Below are positions 34,217 through 42,594 of a stretch of DNA of 64,000 bases, piece by piece (within the stretch, counting starts at the first letter, position 1; every line of letters starts with the position of its first letter). Made by a program: the position numbers and the translations under genes. Under the pieces are notes generated by a model. That model ran no database searches. It worked only from the letters and a program-made list of their open reading frames with translations, and was not told where the DNA came from. Source of the DNA: an uncultured Lachnospiraceae bacterium (GTDB lineage: Bacteria; Bacillota; Clostridia; Lachnospirales; Lachnospiraceae); contig CAJTVD010000009.1 of assembly GCA_910579495.1 (NCBI GenBank), positions 6,822-70,821 on the forward strand, given 5' to 3'.

Positions 34217-34891
34217 ATGCAGGCAATTGTAGAAACTTTATTTGACGCAGTATATTTGGCCACCGTGGTCATTCTTGGAATTGTGATGATCCTGAAAAGC
34301 AAAGGCAGAAAGCAATACCGTCTTTTCGGCATTATGGCTGTTGTACTTGGGCTGGGCGATTCTTTCCACCTGGTTCCCCGGGCTTATGCCCTGTGCACCA
34401 CAGGGCTGGAAAATTTCACCTTCCCCCTGGGGCTGGGGAAGCTTATCACCTCTGTCACCATGACTGTTTTTTATGTTCTCCTCTATTATGTATGGAGAGC
34501 CCGTTACCACATAAAGGGGAATAATGGGATAACCGCCGCAGTATACCTGCTGTCCGCGCTCCGGATTGTTTTGTGCCTTATGCCCCAAAACCAATGGTTT
34601 GATGCCGCCCCTCCCCTTCGCTGGGGAATTTACCGCAATATCCCTTTCGCCCTGCTGGGATTGCTGGTCATTGTCCTGTTTTATCAATGGGCAAGATCCC
34701 AAAAGGACACCCCCTTCCGGTGGCTGTGGCTGACCATTGTCTTAAGTTTTGGTTTCTATATTCCGGTAGTGCTCTGGGCGGACACCATTCCCATGATTGG
34801 CATGCTGATGATTCCCAAAACCTGTGCCTATGTATGGACTGTACTGATTGGCTATCAGGCAATGGCCCAAGAGAACCGCAAAAACATTTAA
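34217..34891 (+). CDS. Multi-pass membrane protein of unknown function
   Basis: 224 residues with about six or seven predicted membrane helices spread along the whole length (near 8-27, 37-55, 72-93, 105-122, 140-158, 170-190, 195-212). I do not recognise the family and see no transport or catalytic motif. Start ATG 34217 follows TTTGGAGGAAAAAAG. It sits directly behind the TetR gene, so it is probably the main target of that repressor. An export or stress role would be a guess. Confidence 0.8.
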   Translation: MQAIVETLFDAVYLATVVILGIVMILKSKGRKQYRLFGIMAVVLGLGDSFHLVPRAYALCTTGLENFTFPLGLGKLITSVTMTVFYVLLYYVWRARYHIKGNNGITAAVYLLSALRIVLCLMPQNQWFDAAPPLRWGIYRNIPFALLGLLVIVLFYQWARSQKDTPFRWLWLTIVLSFGFYIPVVLWADTIPMIGMLMIPKTCAYVWTVLIGYQAMAQENRKNI

Positions 34892-34925
34892 AAAGATTAA
34901 CAGCACCCCGGGTTGAGGCTCTTAC

Positions 34926-34957
34926 CACCGCTTATGGAGGGCTTTCCATAAGCGGTG
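34926..34957. repeat. Perfect 13-bp inverted repeat between convergent genes
   Basis: CACCGCTTATGGA (34926-34938) and TCCATAAGCGGTG (34945-34957) form a strong hairpin with a 6-nt loop. Neither strand has a clear T-tract after it, so it is terminator-like but not a standard intrinsic terminator. It lies between the stop codons of the membrane-protein and GH32 genes. Confidence 0.7.
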
Positions 34958-34978
34958 AATAAAGCCCTGCTGCCCTTT

Positions 34979-36469
34979 CTATCCCCTCAGAAGGCCATAT
35001 TTTACAATGTCCATTTTCACAGCCCCATCGGAAAGAAAAGAAATCCCATCCGCCGCCTGGTCTGTGTACAGGATGGCGCTTAAAGCCTGCTCCCCGTCAT
35101 TTACAAATACTTCCACACTGAAACGGTCTAATATGATCCTTAATTTTAATTTCCCGTTTTTGCTGTTTACCAGGCTGCGTCTCTGATGGATGATTGCCCT
35201 TCTTGAACCGGAAAATTTCCTGTCAATTTTTAAGATGGAATCCCTTGGATGAAAGCTTAAGGAAGTGTAATACTGGCCGTTTTGTGCAAAACGGACTGCA
35301 AATTTGTGGTAGGCCTCCTCTTCCCTTTCCGGGCGGATTTCCAGTTCCATATCCACCATTCTCCCCTGGATCCCCTCCAGGCTGGCTGTACCATCAATTG
35401 AAACATCCCGGTAGGCCACTTCCCCCTGGCGCAGTTTTTCCAGCTCCCGGACAGGCTTCTGGATAAGCCTGCCATCTTTTATAGACAGTTCCCGTGGAAG
35501 GCTCATCTGGCCGAACCAGGCCACTTTCTGATCCCTCATGTTACAGGTGTCCCAGTTCTGCATCCACCCAATCATCACGCGCCGCCCGTCTGGCGTGAGC
35601 ACAGTCTGGGGCGCATAGAAATCAATGCCGTAGTCAATGGCCTGGTGATTCTGCTCCGTAAAGGAGTCCGTCTCCTGGTCAAAATCACCAATCAGGCAGA
35701 GCGTCCCGTTTCCGTTATGGTATTCAAAGCCAACAGGCAGCATGTCCGTGGGGCTGGTGAGCAGGACACCCTTTCCATCCAGCAGGAAAAAATCAGGGCA
35801 TTCCCACATAGTCCCAAAACGGTTGTTATTGGAAACCAGTACTTTTTCTAAATGCCATTGAAAGCCGTCAGGGCTGGCAAAGAGCAAAATCTGCCCGCCG
35901 CCTTCCCCTGGCCGGTTCCCAACCACACAGCGGTAAGAACCATCCTCCTTCTGCCATATTTTCGGGTCACGGAAGTCACAGCGGCTGCTCCCCTGAGGCA
36001 GGTCCTTTTCATCCAATACCGGGTTCTTCCCATATTTTTCATAATCAATGCCATCCCCCACTGCTATACACTGTGTCTGGATATCATTCACTGCCCCGTT
36101 TCCCAGCCGTTCCCGTGCCACCCCTGTATACATCAGTAAATGCCTGCCGTCGGGAAGGGGAATGGCGCTTCCTGAGAAACACCCGTTCCTGTCATAAACC
36201 TCATCCGGTGCCAGGGCCGCTGGGAGATATTCCCAATTTAAAAGGTCACTGCTGGCCGCATGCCCCCAGTGCATAGGCCCCCAGTGGGAATCAAAGGGAT
36301 GGTACTGGTAAAACAGGTGGTATTTTCCCTTATAAAATGAAAAACCATTGGGGTCATTCATCCATCCGGTACGGGCAGAAAGGTGGAACCCCGGCCGCTC
36401 CTCTTCCCCGATCATTTTTTCAAAAACTTCTTCATATTTACGTGCCTCACGTAAGGTCTGGCTAATCAT
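34979..36469 (-). CDS. Glycoside hydrolase family 32 (sucrose-6-phosphate hydrolase / beta-fructosidase)
   Basis: 496 residues. GH32 hallmarks are present: nucleophile in GWMNDPNG (about 37), FRDP (about 167) as stabilising Asp, and acid/base Glu in MWECPDF (about 223). A C-terminal beta-sandwich follows. There is no signal peptide, so it acts in the cytoplasm on imported sucrose (6-phosphate) or small fructans. Start ATG 36469 follows AAGGAAGGAAAGCAGAT; the longer frame adds 16 residues without a site. A consensus-like promoter and a 20-bp LacI-type palindrome lie upstream. No sugar transporter is adjacent, which is unusual for a GH32 gene. Confidence 0.93.
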   Translation of the reverse strand: MISQTLREARKYEEVFEKMIGEEERPGFHLSARTGWMNDPNGFSFYKGKYHLFYQYHPFDSHWGPMHWGHAASSDLLNWEYLPAALAPDEVYDRNGCFSGSAIPLPDGRHLLMYTGVARERLGNGAVNDIQTQCIAVGDGIDYEKYGKNPVLDEKDLPQGSSRCDFRDPKIWQKEDGSYRCVVGNRPGEGGGQILLFASPDGFQWHLEKVLVSNNNRFGTMWECPDFFLLDGKGVLLTSPTDMLPVGFEYHNGNGTLCLIGDFDQETDSFTEQNHQAIDYGIDFYAPQTVLTPDGRRVMIGWMQNWDTCNMRDQKVAWFGQMSLPRELSIKDGRLIQKPVRELEKLRQGEVAYRDVSIDGTASLEGIQGRMVDMELEIRPEREEEAYHKFAVRFAQNGQYYTSLSFHPRDSILKIDRKFSGSRRAIIHQRRSLVNSKNGKLKLRIILDRFSVEVFVNDGEQALSAILYTDQAADGISFLSDGAVKMDIVKYGLLRG

Positions 36470-36639
36470 ATCTGCTTTCCTTCCTTCTTTTAACCAACTG
36501 CTGTCCGGTTCTCCCAATTGATACTCCTACTCTTCTCTCTTTTTAATAATGGTAATTCTTTCAAATCAAACATTTTCCCACTCCCTGACGTTTTTCCCAT
36601 ATTTTCCGGCTGAATCTGCCATATTATATTTTTTGTCCC

Positions 36640-36659
36640 AAAATGAAACGTTTCATTTT
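36640..36659. promoter_or_regulatory. LacI-family operator upstream of GH32
   Basis: AAAATGAAACGTTTCATTTT is a perfect 20-bp palindrome with the central CG typical of LacI/GalR-family sites. It lies just downstream of the -10 of the GH32 promoter, where a repressor would block transcription. The LacI-type gene at 42595 is a possible but unproven partner, 6 kb away. Confidence 0.85.
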
Positions 36660-36665
36660 ATAAGA

Positions 36666-36694
36666 ATCATACAGCTTAAATAAGACAAAGTCAA
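36666..36694 (-). promoter_or_regulatory. Promoter of the GH32 gene
   Basis: On the minus strand, TTGACT (36694-36689), 17-bp spacer, TATGAT (36671-36666). It is followed at once by the LacI-type palindrome. The leader to ATG 36469 is about 170-190 nt. Confidence 0.75.
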
Positions 36695-36712
36695 TACTTT
36701 TCACTGTAAAAA

Positions 36713-37183
36713 CTAATTTTTTTCATAGAATATTAATGTTAGCCTTTCGTTAATGATCTCTGTTTTACCTGTCCGCCGATATCCCATCTTCTCATACAAA
36801 TGGCAGTTTTTAGGTTCCTGCAAAATTGTGTCTAATTCCCAGTTTCTGCTTCCATGGACATCTTCACATAACCGGATTGCTTTCTGTGCAATGCCTTTTC
36901 CTTGAAATTCCGGCAATATAAATATGGGAGAAATTCTTTTGTTTTTTCCATTTTCCTTTCTGTCAACAATACGGATTGCCCCGGCTTTCTGTTGCCCGAT
37001 ACAGATAAAATAATAAAATGTAAAATCTTGTTTCAAACGCGCTTCTACTTTTTCCAAAGTTTCATTCCCAGGGCTGGTGTCAAAATCTTGATATTTCTCC
37101 AGCAATTCTTTGAAAGCTTCCACCTGCATAGCGTGTATTTCTTTCACATTGCCAATATTCGCCCTTAATAAGGTCACTTCCAT
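36713..37183 (-). CDS. GNAT-family N-acetyltransferase
   Basis: 156 residues. The acetyl-CoA binding region is clear: ISPIFILPEFQGKGIAQKAI (about 90-110) contains the Q/RxxGxG/A loop as QGKGIA, followed by the helix of motif A. The C-terminal LYEKMGYRRTGKTE is motif B. Start ATG 37183 follows GGGAGGCTGCTT. It is last in a three-gene minus-strand operon with a hydrolase (27 bp upstream) and a nucleoside phosphorylase. The sequence is more AT-rich than flanking genes. The acceptor substrate cannot be predicted. Confidence 0.9.
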   Translation of the reverse strand: MEVTLLRANIGNVKEIHAMQVEAFKELLEKYQDFDTSPGNETLEKVEARLKQDFTFYYFICIGQQKAGAIRIVDRKENGKNKRISPIFILPEFQGKGIAQKAIRLCEDVHGSRNWELDTILQEPKNCHLYEKMGYRRTGKTEIINERLTLIFYEKN

Positions 37184-37210
37184 AAGCAGCCTCCCTTCTT
37201 TCAAATTTGT

Positions 37211-38008
37211 CTAGTGCCTGCCCTTTTCATTTGCCCAAAACTCCTCCATAGCAGCATTAAACTGGTTCGGTACATCCATATTCACACAATGTCCCGCTCC
37301 ATTAAAAATAATCAGGCAACATTCAGGCTCATTTTTCTTCCACATTTCTACCGCTGACAGCTCCATCGGAATATCGTGTTCCCCACAGCCAATCAATAAA
37401 GGGTATTTCCTCGGCTTTGCCTGCCGGACATTTACCATACTGCCCAAAGATGCTAAATACATAAATGATTTTTTAGGAAATTGAATATTCATCCCATAAA
37501 ATTCTTTTTGGGCCTGCAAAGTATAAGCAGATATTTTTTGATTGGATTTTGCAAACCATTTGACAGAAATGAAAGCTTTCAGCATCATAATCATCTGCGA
37601 CGCACTGTTTTCTTTCTGCAGTTTGACGTCAAAATTGTTGATATCATAACCTCCAAAGCAGGCAAGTGATTGTACGGCTTCCGGATACTGGTTAGCAAAG
37701 TCTTGGGCTAATACAGCCCCTAATGAAATCCCAACAATATGTATCTTATCAATTTTTTCTGTTTTCAGGATTTCCCTTATCCATGCCGACATTTGATCTA
37801 TCCTGTCGCCTTTTTGCGCTTCCGTGGATTTTCCGTGGCCAATAATATCAAGAGTAAGAATATTGTATTTGTCCTGAAAATAGCTGATTTGTGGTTGGAA
37901 CATATTATGGTTTACAAAAGCAGCATGAATAAAAAGTATCCACTCCGCTTTTTCTTTTCTGCTGACATAATAAACAATAGGCGATCCCTCTAAATGATAT
38001 TGTTCCAT
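37211..38008 (-). CDS. Alpha/beta-hydrolase
   Basis: 265 residues. The fold markers are in order: FIHAAFVNH (oxyanion region, about 26), DIIGHGKS (about 54), nucleophile elbow GISLGA (about 92-97), Asp in GCGEHDIP (about 210) and catalytic His in GAGHCVNMD (about 237). It is a small cytoplasmic esterase/lipase-like enzyme of unknown substrate. Start ATG 38008 follows AGGAAGGGTGAAAG. It is the middle gene of the AT-rich operon between the phosphorylase and the acetyltransferase. Confidence 0.9.
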   Translation of the reverse strand: MEQYHLEGSPIVYYVSRKEKAEWILFIHAAFVNHNMFQPQISYFQDKYNILTLDIIGHGKSTEAQKGDRIDQMSAWIREILKTEKIDKIHIVGISLGAVLAQDFANQYPEAVQSLACFGGYDINNFDVKLQKENSASQMIMMLKAFISVKWFAKSNQKISAYTLQAQKEFYGMNIQFPKKSFMYLASLGSMVNVRQAKPRKYPLLIGCGEHDIPMELSAVEMWKKNEPECCLIIFNGAGHCVNMDVPNQFNAAMEEFWANEKGRH

Positions 38009-38056
38009 CTTTCACCCTTCCTCATCTTTCTTAACTGGCTTTCTGGGAATGTCCAT

Positions 38057-38821
38057 TTATTTCCCTGCTACATACTCGGCAAGTGACAACGCTATTTCAA
38101 AATGGCTTACATCATGCTGCGTTCCTTTATGCTGTTTATCTTCATTTCTAAATAAATGCTTTGGTGCGTCCAATAAATCACCACATGTAAGGAACATATA
38201 TAAATTTAAGTTTCTGAAATCGCACATAGATTGTATCGCAGAACACTCCATTTCCACAGATATGCAGCCATCAGCTTTTCTTCTTTCAAAATTGTTGCCC
38301 GTTTCCCTATAAAAAGAATCCGTTGTCCATGTTTTCCCTTCAACATACGGTATTCTGCTTTCTTCCATAAACTTTGCAACTACATCAGAATTTCTTATTG
38401 TAATATAATCAGAAGCTGGGGCATAATGGTATGAAGTGCCTTCATCCCTGTAAGCCTCTGTTGGCACCATTACCTTTCCATGGGCAATCTTTTTATTCAG
38501 GCAGCCGCTTCCGCCAAATACGATATATTTATCTGTTCTGAACACTGACAAAGTATCTTCTATTGTTGCCACACAAGCCGGTGCCCCTGCATATGTTTTT
38601 AAAAAAGCAAATCTTTTTCCATTATGGCTGAATTGATATATTGGTAAATTACCAGTAACAGCTACAGATTCCCCTATTTGCTCCAAATCATAATGATCCT
38701 GCACATACTTTTCAATAATGTATGAAAATGTAATTATACAAGCATCTGCCGCCAAAGCATCTTCTTTTATCCACGGATTTATTTTTGGTTCTGATTGACT
38801 GTCAAAACTATCAATTATCAT
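38057..38821 (-). CDS. Purine/uridine phosphorylase-family protein
   Basis: 254 residues. Matches the PNP/UDP phosphorylase superfamily: phosphate-site-like VFGGSGCLNKKIAHG (about 98), and VEMECSAIQSM (about 188), the M-E motif that binds ribose. It would cleave a nucleoside with phosphate into base and sugar phosphate; I cannot tell purine from uridine specificity. Start ATG 38821 follows AGAGGGGGCCAT; an upstream ATG adds six residues. First gene of a three-gene operon behind the promoter at 38905-38933. Confidence 0.88.
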   Translation of the reverse strand: MIIDSFDSQSEPKINPWIKEDALAADACIITFSYIIEKYVQDHYDLEQIGESVAVTGNLPIYQFSHNGKRFAFLKTYAGAPACVATIEDTLSVFRTDKYIVFGGSGCLNKKIAHGKVMVPTEAYRDEGTSYHYAPASDYITIRNSDVVAKFMEESRIPYVEGKTWTTDSFYRETGNNFERRKADGCISVEMECSAIQSMCDFRNLNLYMFLTCGDLLDAPKHLFRNEDKQHKGTQHDVSHFEIALSLAEYVAGK

Positions 38822-38904
38822 ATGGCCCCCTCTTGTCAATATCTTAGTTTAAATTAAAATTCCCTCATTTCGCCTGCATCCTACTGTTCACATACAGCAA
38901 GTGC

Positions 38905-38933
38905 AGTGTAGCATAAAAAACCCCCTGCGTCAA
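38905..38933 (-). promoter_or_regulatory. Promoter of the phosphorylase-hydrolase-acetyltransferase operon
   Basis: On the minus strand, TTGACG (38933-38928), 17-bp spacer, TACACT (38910-38905). It lies about 85 nt upstream of ATG 38821. Confidence 0.7.
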
Positions 38934-39008
38934 CTGATTGATTTTATAGAAATATAGGCGTGATAATGATATAATATTCATTATGGAATTTAGTTTTATG
39001 GAGGCACT

Positions 39009-39575
39009 ATGGCAAAAAAATTATCTGAAATGACATTGGAGGAATTGTGGCATCTATTTCCCATTTATCTAACTGAACATAATGACAAATGGGATACATG
39101 GTATAATGAGGAATATCAAAGATTATGTGCTTTCTTACCAAATACAAAAATGAGGATAAACCATATAGGAAGTACCGCAATAAAAAACATATGGGCAAAA
39201 CCGATTATTGATATTCTTGCCGAGATACCTTTAGAAAATGATATAAACAACGTAAAAGATTTGATTGTGCTGAATGGATATATTTGTATGGCAGAAAATG
39301 CACAAGGGATATCATTTAATAAGGGATATACAGAGAACGGTTTTGCTGAAAAAGTGTTTCACTTACATTTGAGATATTGGGGCAATAATGATGAATTGTA
39401 TTTTAGGGATTATATGAATAGTAATCCAGTAATAGCAAAAGAATATGAAAAATTAAAATTGTCACTTTGGAAACCATATAAGTATAATCGTGACGGATAT
39501 ACAAATGCCAAACACGAATTTATATCTAAATATACCCAAAAAGCAAAAGATGAATATAAAGGCAGATACTTATAA
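39009..39575 (+). CDS. GrpB/UPF0157-family protein (nucleotidyltransferase-like fold)
   Basis: 188 residues. The HIGSTAI motif (about 56) and AKPIIDILAEI segment are the family signature of GrpB-like proteins, which share the nucleotidyltransferase fold. Function in the cell is unknown. Start ATG 39009 follows TGGAGGCACT, and a TATAAT lies upstream near 38968. The gene is strongly AT-rich and stands alone at the left side of the methylase region, consistent with acquired DNA. Confidence 0.88.
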   Translation: MAKKLSEMTLEELWHLFPIYLTEHNDKWDTWYNEEYQRLCAFLPNTKMRINHIGSTAIKNIWAKPIIDILAEIPLENDINNVKDLIVLNGYICMAENAQGISFNKGYTENGFAEKVFHLHLRYWGNNDELYFRDYMNSNPVIAKEYEKLKLSLWKPYKYNRDGYTNAKHEFISKYTQKAKDEYKGRYL

Positions 39576-39613
39576 AAAATCTGCAAAACAGCGTAAAGGC
39601 ACATAGAACATTA

Positions 39614-39725
39614 TTTTCCCGGGGAAGCTGACAAGAGAAAGGACGGCTACCTGTATGCCTGCTCCAAACATCACATTGAGCCTGGCTATCCTGGCCATGT
39701 GAATTGTGGTGAAGCGGTTACCATT
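39614..39725 (+). pseudogene. 112-bp fragment of a LacI-family gene (copy of 43155-43266)
   Basis: This stretch matches the middle of the LacI-type gene at 42595-43599 (offset 3541 bp) with about five mismatches, all transitions. It has no start, no DNA-binding part and no 3' part, and similarity stops abruptly on both sides. It is a gene remnant left by duplication or recombination. It lies between the GrpB-like gene and the methylase gene. Confidence 0.9.
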
Positions 39726-39783
39726 GACAAAAATGACCGCCTGTCTTAAAATTTTAGACAAATAGCCTGTTTCACATTAGGGG

Positions 39784-41334
39784 ATGAAAATGATTACGTT
39801 TTTGAATGATTACGGATATGCATTAAATAAAATCCAACATGAGCGTACTTTTATGGATGGTATCCAAAAGATTAGATTTTTCTCGGTTAACGGCGCAGTA
39901 TTTCTTCTCTCATATAAAATAGAAAATGATGCATTGTTAGATATGCCATCATTATATGAAAGGACCAAGCAGGATGGTGATGAGTTTTGTTCATTATTTT
40001 TAATTTCTTATAATGGAAATTACCAATGTTATTCTAAGAATTTAAAGGCCAATCAATATATACTCCTTAAAAATATGATTATGTATTCGGGTAAAACATC
40101 CGGCAGCCCATTACCCACTGCCAAAATCGAAAGTAATAAGTTTGAAAGTATATTCTTTGAGGCCCATTCTTTCTTGCGGGATTTGGATGGGTTGCATCCG
40201 GATGAAGCATTAGATGAACTATGTAAATTGATTTACGCCAAAATGTATGACGAAGACTCTGGAACAAATATTTTTTCTGTAATTTCCGGGAATAGTGAAG
40301 AATATTCTGCCAGTATAAGATATTTGTATAGCTTGGCCAATAAATATGATATGCGTGTATATTCGTTAAAGATACCAGGGTACAAAAGGTCAAGAGGTGT
40401 CTTTGAAGAACCTCTATTTATTTCATCAAATGCAATTGCGAAAGTTGGCCAATTATTCTCAAAGTATAATTTTTCAACAGTGGATATTGATTTCAAAGCA
40501 CGGTCCTTTCAAAATGTCTATAAGCCAGCTACCCGCGCAGGGATGGGACAGTATTTTACCCCTATCCAAGTAATACGTTTTATTGTTTCTTGTATAGCGC
40601 CAAATTTATCGGATTTAATCATTGATCCGTTTGCTGGGTCTGGACACTTTTTGACCGAATCGTTATCATATGCCGTACCTTCGGCCAAAAATGAAAAAGC
40701 CAAAAATGAGTTTATATTCTATAAATTGCATGGCATTGAAAAAAGCGAAAGAATGGTGCGGATTGCAATGACGGATATGAGGCTTCACGGAGATGGCCAT
40801 TCAAATATCCGTTGTACAGATTCATTGCTTCCATTTGATTCCTATACTGATTTAGAAGAGGGCTCGTTCGATATTGTAATGACAAATCCTCCTTTTGGCT
40901 CTATATTGCAAAAAGAATCCTTCTCATATCTGGGGGATTTTGAATTGGTTAAAGAAAAAGCAAAAGTCCCGCTGGAAGTATTAGGGCTTGAGAGATCAAT
41001 ACAATTATTAAGAGATGGCGGAAAATTAGCTATTGTGCTGCCAGAGAGTATTTTTGTAAATAAATCCTATGCCTATGTCAGGACCTGGCTACAAAATAAT
41101 GTAAAAATAAGAGGCATAATTAATTTGCCATTATCTACTTTTACACCATTTGGTGCTAATATTAAGACTGGCATCCTAATTGCCACTAAAAATAAGGCTG
41201 CTGGGGACTACACCATTTTTACTGGAGTAATTGAGGATATAGGGTTTGACCGTAAAGGAAATGATACGAAATCGCCTGATTGGCCTGATATAGCCGTTGA
41301 ATTTAAAAAATTTATCAGTAAGGAGGGGTGGTAA
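39784..41334 (+). CDS. N6-adenine DNA methyltransferase, HsdM-like
   Basis: 516 residues from ATG 39784; ATG 39790, better spaced from AGGGG, is equally likely. The C-terminal two thirds is a type I modification subunit: S-adenosylmethionine motif DPFAGSGHFL (about 281) and catalytic NPPFG (about 369). The first 200 residues are not the usual HsdM helical domain and I do not recognise them. It overlaps the specificity gene by TAATG. No restriction subunit (hsdR) is visible, so it may be a solitary methylase or a remnant of a larger system. AT-rich compared with the chromosome around it. Confidence 0.88.
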   Translation: MKMITFLNDYGYALNKIQHERTFMDGIQKIRFFSVNGAVFLLSYKIENDALLDMPSLYERTKQDGDEFCSLFLISYNGNYQCYSKNLKANQYILLKNMIMYSGKTSGSPLPTAKIESNKFESIFFEAHSFLRDLDGLHPDEALDELCKLIYAKMYDEDSGTNIFSVISGNSEEYSASIRYLYSLANKYDMRVYSLKIPGYKRSRGVFEEPLFISSNAIAKVGQLFSKYNFSTVDIDFKARSFQNVYKPATRAGMGQYFTPIQVIRFIVSCIAPNLSDLIIDPFAGSGHFLTESLSYAVPSAKNEKAKNEFIFYKLHGIEKSERMVRIAMTDMRLHGDGHSNIRCTDSLLPFDSYTDLEEGSFDIVMTNPPFGSILQKESFSYLGDFELVKEKAKVPLEVLGLERSIQLLRDGGKLAIVLPESIFVNKSYAYVRTWLQNNVKIRGIINLPLSTFTPFGANIKTGILIATKNKAAGDYTIFTGVIEDIGFDRKGNDTKSPDWPDIAVEFKKFISKEGW

Positions 41335-41992
41335 TGATTTCAAATATTGTAGCCAGCAAGGATTTATTCTTGAAAAATGTTTGGAGTGTCCAGTTTTTTT
41401 TACCGCAAGAGGAACTGAAAACCAATAATAAATCCAGCTTGTAAAAATGGGTCATTTAATAAATGAACGAAAAGAAAGTATTACCCTAACCAATGAAGAT
41501 GCAAACGTAAACTACATTGGTTTAGAGAATATCGAAGCCAGGACAGGCAGAGTGGTTTCATTCCTTCCAAAGCAAGGTGATGAAATCAAGTCAACCTGTA
41601 AATGTTTTTATAAAGGCGATATTCTATATGGCAGATTACGGCCAAACCTAAACAAAGTATATTATAACGACCGTTTCAATGAAGGTGTATGCACCACAGA
41701 GATTCTTGTATTAACCCCAATCCTTGATATGGTTAATCCAATATACCTTTCGGAATTGCTTAGGACTGAGATAATTAACAAGCGGATTGCTGCGCTGATT
41801 AAAGGCGCTGCGCTTCCCCGTGTTGCAATGTCAGATTTAAAGCAACTTCTTTTACCAATTCCTTCGCTGCAAAAACAAAATGACATAGCCAAAGAAATAT
41901 TGAAAAAAAGAAAAGAGCTGGAAGAACACATAAGGCTTGCCCAACAAATCCCAATAGATATTGATACCTATATCACAACTACCTATAGGTAA
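41334..41992 (+). pseudogene. Type I specificity subunit (HsdS-like), single domain, frameshifted
   Basis: ATG 41334 overlaps the methylase stop (TAATG, with GGAGGGGTGG upstream) and reads 36 residues ending in NNKSSL before TAA 41442-41444. A second frame from 41447 continues with MGHLINERKESI and a target-recognition-like domain ending in LPIPSLQKQNDIAKEILKKRKELEEHI, the usual HsdS conserved helix. One inserted base before 41442 would give SSLVKMGHLI, a natural join. At about 220 residues it would be a half-length, one-domain S subunit. If the frameshift is real, methylation specificity is probably lost. Confidence 0.8.
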
Positions 41993-41999
41993 CTTTCTA

Positions 42000-42332
42000 T
42001 TATAAGTCCCTAAGCACTGTTTGATACGCGTCTACGGAGCGAATTGAATTATAGAGCTCATTTTTATTCTTACCAGAAACTTCAATGCCAAGGACAACCG
42101 CGGCATTGCGCAATTCTGATACAGTAAATTGTTTTTTCTCTTCCTCAGGAAAGTTTCTGTCAAGAATAATTTGGTTCATCATATATCCCCATAGCGCTTC
42201 GAGTAATGCCCCCATCCCACTACCTATGCGGCCACCCCGAGTCCTTAGTATTTGTGCAGAAAACTGATTCATCCGCTCACATGCAGCACCGGAAATCCGG
42301 GCTATTTGATTATAAACATAATTTTCATCCAT
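42000..42332 (-). CDS. Small protein of unknown function beside the methylase genes
   Basis: 110 residues, mostly helical, with a basic Gly-rich stretch (RTRGGRIGSG, about 30-40) followed by LLEALWGYMMNQIILD. I do not recognise the family. The start ATG 42332 follows TGGAGGATTATT, which supports translation. It converges on the specificity gene, 8 bp apart, and composition resembles the methylase. It could be a fragment or a partner of the modification system (for example a nuclease remnant or control protein), but nothing in the sequence proves this. Confidence 0.65.
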   Translation of the reverse strand: MDENYVYNQIARISGAACERMNQFSAQILRTRGGRIGSGMGALLEALWGYMMNQIILDRNFPEEEKKQFTVSELRNAAVVLGIEVSGKNKNELYNSIRSVDAYQTVLRDL

Positions 42333-42594
42333 AATAATCCTCCATGCTGCCAACACCTGCAAATTGGGGCGTCAGCATTCACAGTATCCCTCCTTTAAAT
42401 TATCCAAATAATATACCATGATCCGGCACCATTTTCCAGTAAATTATTGAGGATACATAGCAGGGCAAAGAAATTTTCAGCAAAATTTAATGGTATTGCA
42501 GTTTTCCCTGTGATAAGATGATGTTACCGGATGGCCCGGCTTAATTACCCACCGGTTACCTGCAGGAAATTTTTGACAGATTGGATGGATTTAT

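Noticed and set aside
34926..34957. Intrinsic terminator between the TetR-linked membrane protein and GH32
   Set aside because: The hairpin is perfect but neither side has a T-tract, so it is listed only as an inverted repeat.
41391..41401. Eight-T run in hsdS as the frameshift site
   Set aside because: The downstream frame has a stop at 41429, after the T run, so the frame change must lie between about 41431 and 41443, not at the T run alone.
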